Assembly (NCBI GenBank): GCA_944393685.1
Contig: CALYAW010000001.1
Location: 1-36,022 of the forward strand
Direction of reading: 5' to 3'
Origin: an uncultured Alphaproteobacteria bacterium
GTDB taxonomy: Bacteria; Pseudomonadota; Alphaproteobacteria; RF32; CAG-239
Length of the DNA stretch: 36,022 nt
Below the pieces are notes generated by a model. The model ran no database searches. It was given only the letters and a program-made list of their open reading frames with translations, and had not been told where the DNA came from. Position 1 is the first letter of the stretch; each line of letters begins with the position of its first letter. The translations under genes were made by a program, and so were the position numbers. Below are positions 35,082 through 36,022 of this stretch, in pieces.

Positions 35082-35596
35082 AGTTTCAAGACAACACCGA
35101 TAATTGCCGAAAGCCCCAGATAAAAAATGGGGCTTTTTTTATAAAAACGTATAGAAGCAAACAAAATAGCAAAGATCAAACCATGTACCAAATCTACTAG
35201 ACTGATTTTTGCCAATTCCAGCCCTGCAAAAACAATCAAAGCAATAACGGCGGGTCTGATTCCTTCAAGCATAGTATTAACCCGCCGATTACAACTGTAT
35301 TTGCTCATCAAGCGACAAATAATTACAATTACAATAACCGATGGCGTCACCAAGCCTAAGGTTGCGATTATCCCTCCTAAAATTCCCGCAGCATTAAACC
35401 CTGCATAAGTAGCCATATTAACCCCAATTGGTCCCGGCGTCGATTCTGCAATAGCAATCATATCAGTCAATTCTTTTGGCGTAAACCAAGCATATGTTTC
35501 GCTCAAATCAAACAAAAAAGGAACAGTAACCAAACCTCCGCCAATAGCAAACAAGCCGATTTTGAAGAACTCAAAAAACAACAATAAATAAATCAT
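35078..35596 (-). CDS. chrA: Chromate-transporter-family protein, C-terminal half-size subunit
   Basis: The CHR family are membrane transporters; characterised members export chromate, but many short ones have unknown substrates. The 172-residue protein starts at ATG 35596 (MIYLLLFFEFFKIGLFAIGG), whose start overlaps the upstream gene's stop (ATGA). It has the CHR signature FKIGLFAIGGGLVTVPFL near the N-terminus and TPGPIGVNMATYAGF, followed by about four hydrophobic segments and ending SPIFYLGLSAIIGVVLKL. It is a half-size protein that presumably pairs with the adjacent half. I do not infer chromate resistance. Confidence 0.88.
   Translation of the reverse strand: MIYLLLFFEFFKIGLFAIGGGLVTVPFLFDLSETYAWFTPKELTDMIAIAESTPGPIGVNMATYAGFNAAGILGGIIATLGLVTPSVIVIVIICRLMSKYSCNRRVNTMLEGIRPAVIALIVFAGLELAKISLVDLVHGLIFAILFASIRFYKKSPIFYLGLSAIIGVVLKL
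35111..35140 (+). terminator. gapR terminator embedded in the opposing transporter gene
   Basis: AAGCCCC (35111-35117) pairs with GGGGCTT (35129-35135), followed by a run of Ts (35134-35140). It sits within the last codons of the minus-strand chromate-type transporter half. Confidence 0.8.
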
Positions 35597-36022
35597 TTTT
35601 TGACACACTCCCCAATAAGCAAAGCCACAAGAGCTGCTGTAATTACAATCCACACAGCCGAAAGGTTCACCACCCCCAATAATACCACCGCTATAACAAA
35701 GATGATACCATCGGCATAGTTTCGAATATTTTTCTTCCATAAATCAAGTAAAACACTTGCAATCAAGGCAACAACGCCGATGCGAATTCCGGCAAAAGCA
35801 TATGTAACATAACGATTATACATATATTGTTTAAGCACCATTGCAATCAAGGTAATAATCAATAAAGAAGGAAAAATCATTCCCAAGGTTGCAAAAACAG
35901 CGCCTTTTATGCGAGCTTGACGATAACCGATAAAGGTTGCGACATTAATAGAAATAATCCCCGGCGTACATTGCCCGATAGCATACATATCAAGCAACTC
36001 ATCCTCACTAAGCAAACGTCTT
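35593..36022 (-). CDS. chrA: Chromate-transporter-family protein, N-terminal half-size subunit (partial)
   Basis: This is the partner half, reading in from beyond the right edge. The visible residues begin around RRLLSEDELLDMYAIGQCTP, with the conserved TPGIISINVATFIGY motif, then three or more membrane segments (GAVFATLGMIFPSLLIITLI, RIGVVALIASVLLDLW and AVWIVITAALVALLIG). A TTG start inside the window is possible but the family alignment continues upstream, so the gene is treated as 5'-truncated by the window. The two halves overlap by four bases, as in short-chain CHR pairs such as those of Bacillus. Confidence 0.82.
   Translation of the reverse strand, partial: RRLLSEDELLDMYAIGQCTPGIISINVATFIGYRQARIKGAVFATLGMIFPSLLIITLIAMVLKQYMYNRYVTYAFAGIRIGVVALIASVLLDLWKKNIRNYADGIIFVIAVVLLGVVNLSAVWIVITAALVALLIGECVKK

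Noticed and set aside
1..36022. Defence island, phage, insertion sequence, CRISPR or tRNA genes
   Set aside because: None seen on reading both strands; no transposase, integrase or Cas-like proteins, no repeat-spacer pattern, no long direct repeats.

Overview
The window is a chromosomal segment of an AT-rich Gram-negative bacterium, most probably an alphaproteobacterium. The evidence is a GapR/DUF2312 nucleoid protein, which is essentially an alphaproteobacterial hallmark, a 41-residue zinc-free type L36, a complete LPS-transport block (lptC-lptA-lptB) followed by rpoN-hpf-ptsN, and TolB. I see no tRNA, rRNA, CRISPR array, insertion sequence, phage or plasmid gene, or defence island. Nearly every gene is housekeeping. 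Gene density is high and no gene-free stretch exceeds about 250 bases. A genus cannot be named from this sequence alone.

Layout, left to right. 1-3289 (minus) is the str operon rpsL-rpsG-fusA-tuf, with tuf cut by the window edge and a good sigma-70 promoter upstream. 3414-4220 (minus) is a glutamine-amidotransferase-like BPL_N protein. 4388-10230 (plus) is the envelope and nitrogen-PTS block kdsD-lptC-lptA-lptB-rpoN-hpf-ptsN, ending in a strong terminator. 10276-12239 holds a small conserved-looking ORF diverging from an orphan membrane histidine kinase. infA follows. 12642-17746 (minus) has galU and a giant AsmA-like protein with a long coiled-coil tail. 17863-21114 (plus) is the nucleoside-salvage operon cdd-punA-deoC-deoA.

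21180-23190 (minus) carries an unrecognised 180-residue protein and tolB. ruvX (plus) then converges on a tightly overlapping minus-strand operon, deoB-pgeF-(DnaJ/TerB membrane protein)-ampD. lepA (minus) lies beyond it, followed by a GNAT acetyltransferase (plus), rpmJ (minus, too short to stand out), a small secreted protein, ettA and a cold-shock protein (plus), pyk (minus), gapR (plus), and a split chromate-type transporter pair (minus) running off the right edge.

How the genes work together. kdsD supplies arabinose-5-phosphate for Kdo, and LptCAB moves the finished LPS out. RpoN and PtsN suggest a nitrogen/PTS regulatory layer. cdd, punA, deoA, deoC and deoB together form a nearly complete pathway from (deoxy)nucleosides to glyceraldehyde-3-phosphate and acetaldehyde, which fits scavenging of exogenous nucleosides; pyk acts further down the same carbon flow. 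pgeF and ampD in the deoB operon both concern peptidoglycan quality or recycling.

I did not find a clearly new multi-gene system. The observations most worth following up are a dense cluster of GANTC (CcrM-type) sites around the str promoter with further GANTC sites inside other promoters, alternative hairpins between fusA and tuf, altered active-site motifs in GalU and PgeF, dyads overlapping the deoB and gapR promoters, a Cys/His-rich PAS in the orphan kinase, and the AsmA coiled-coil fusion.
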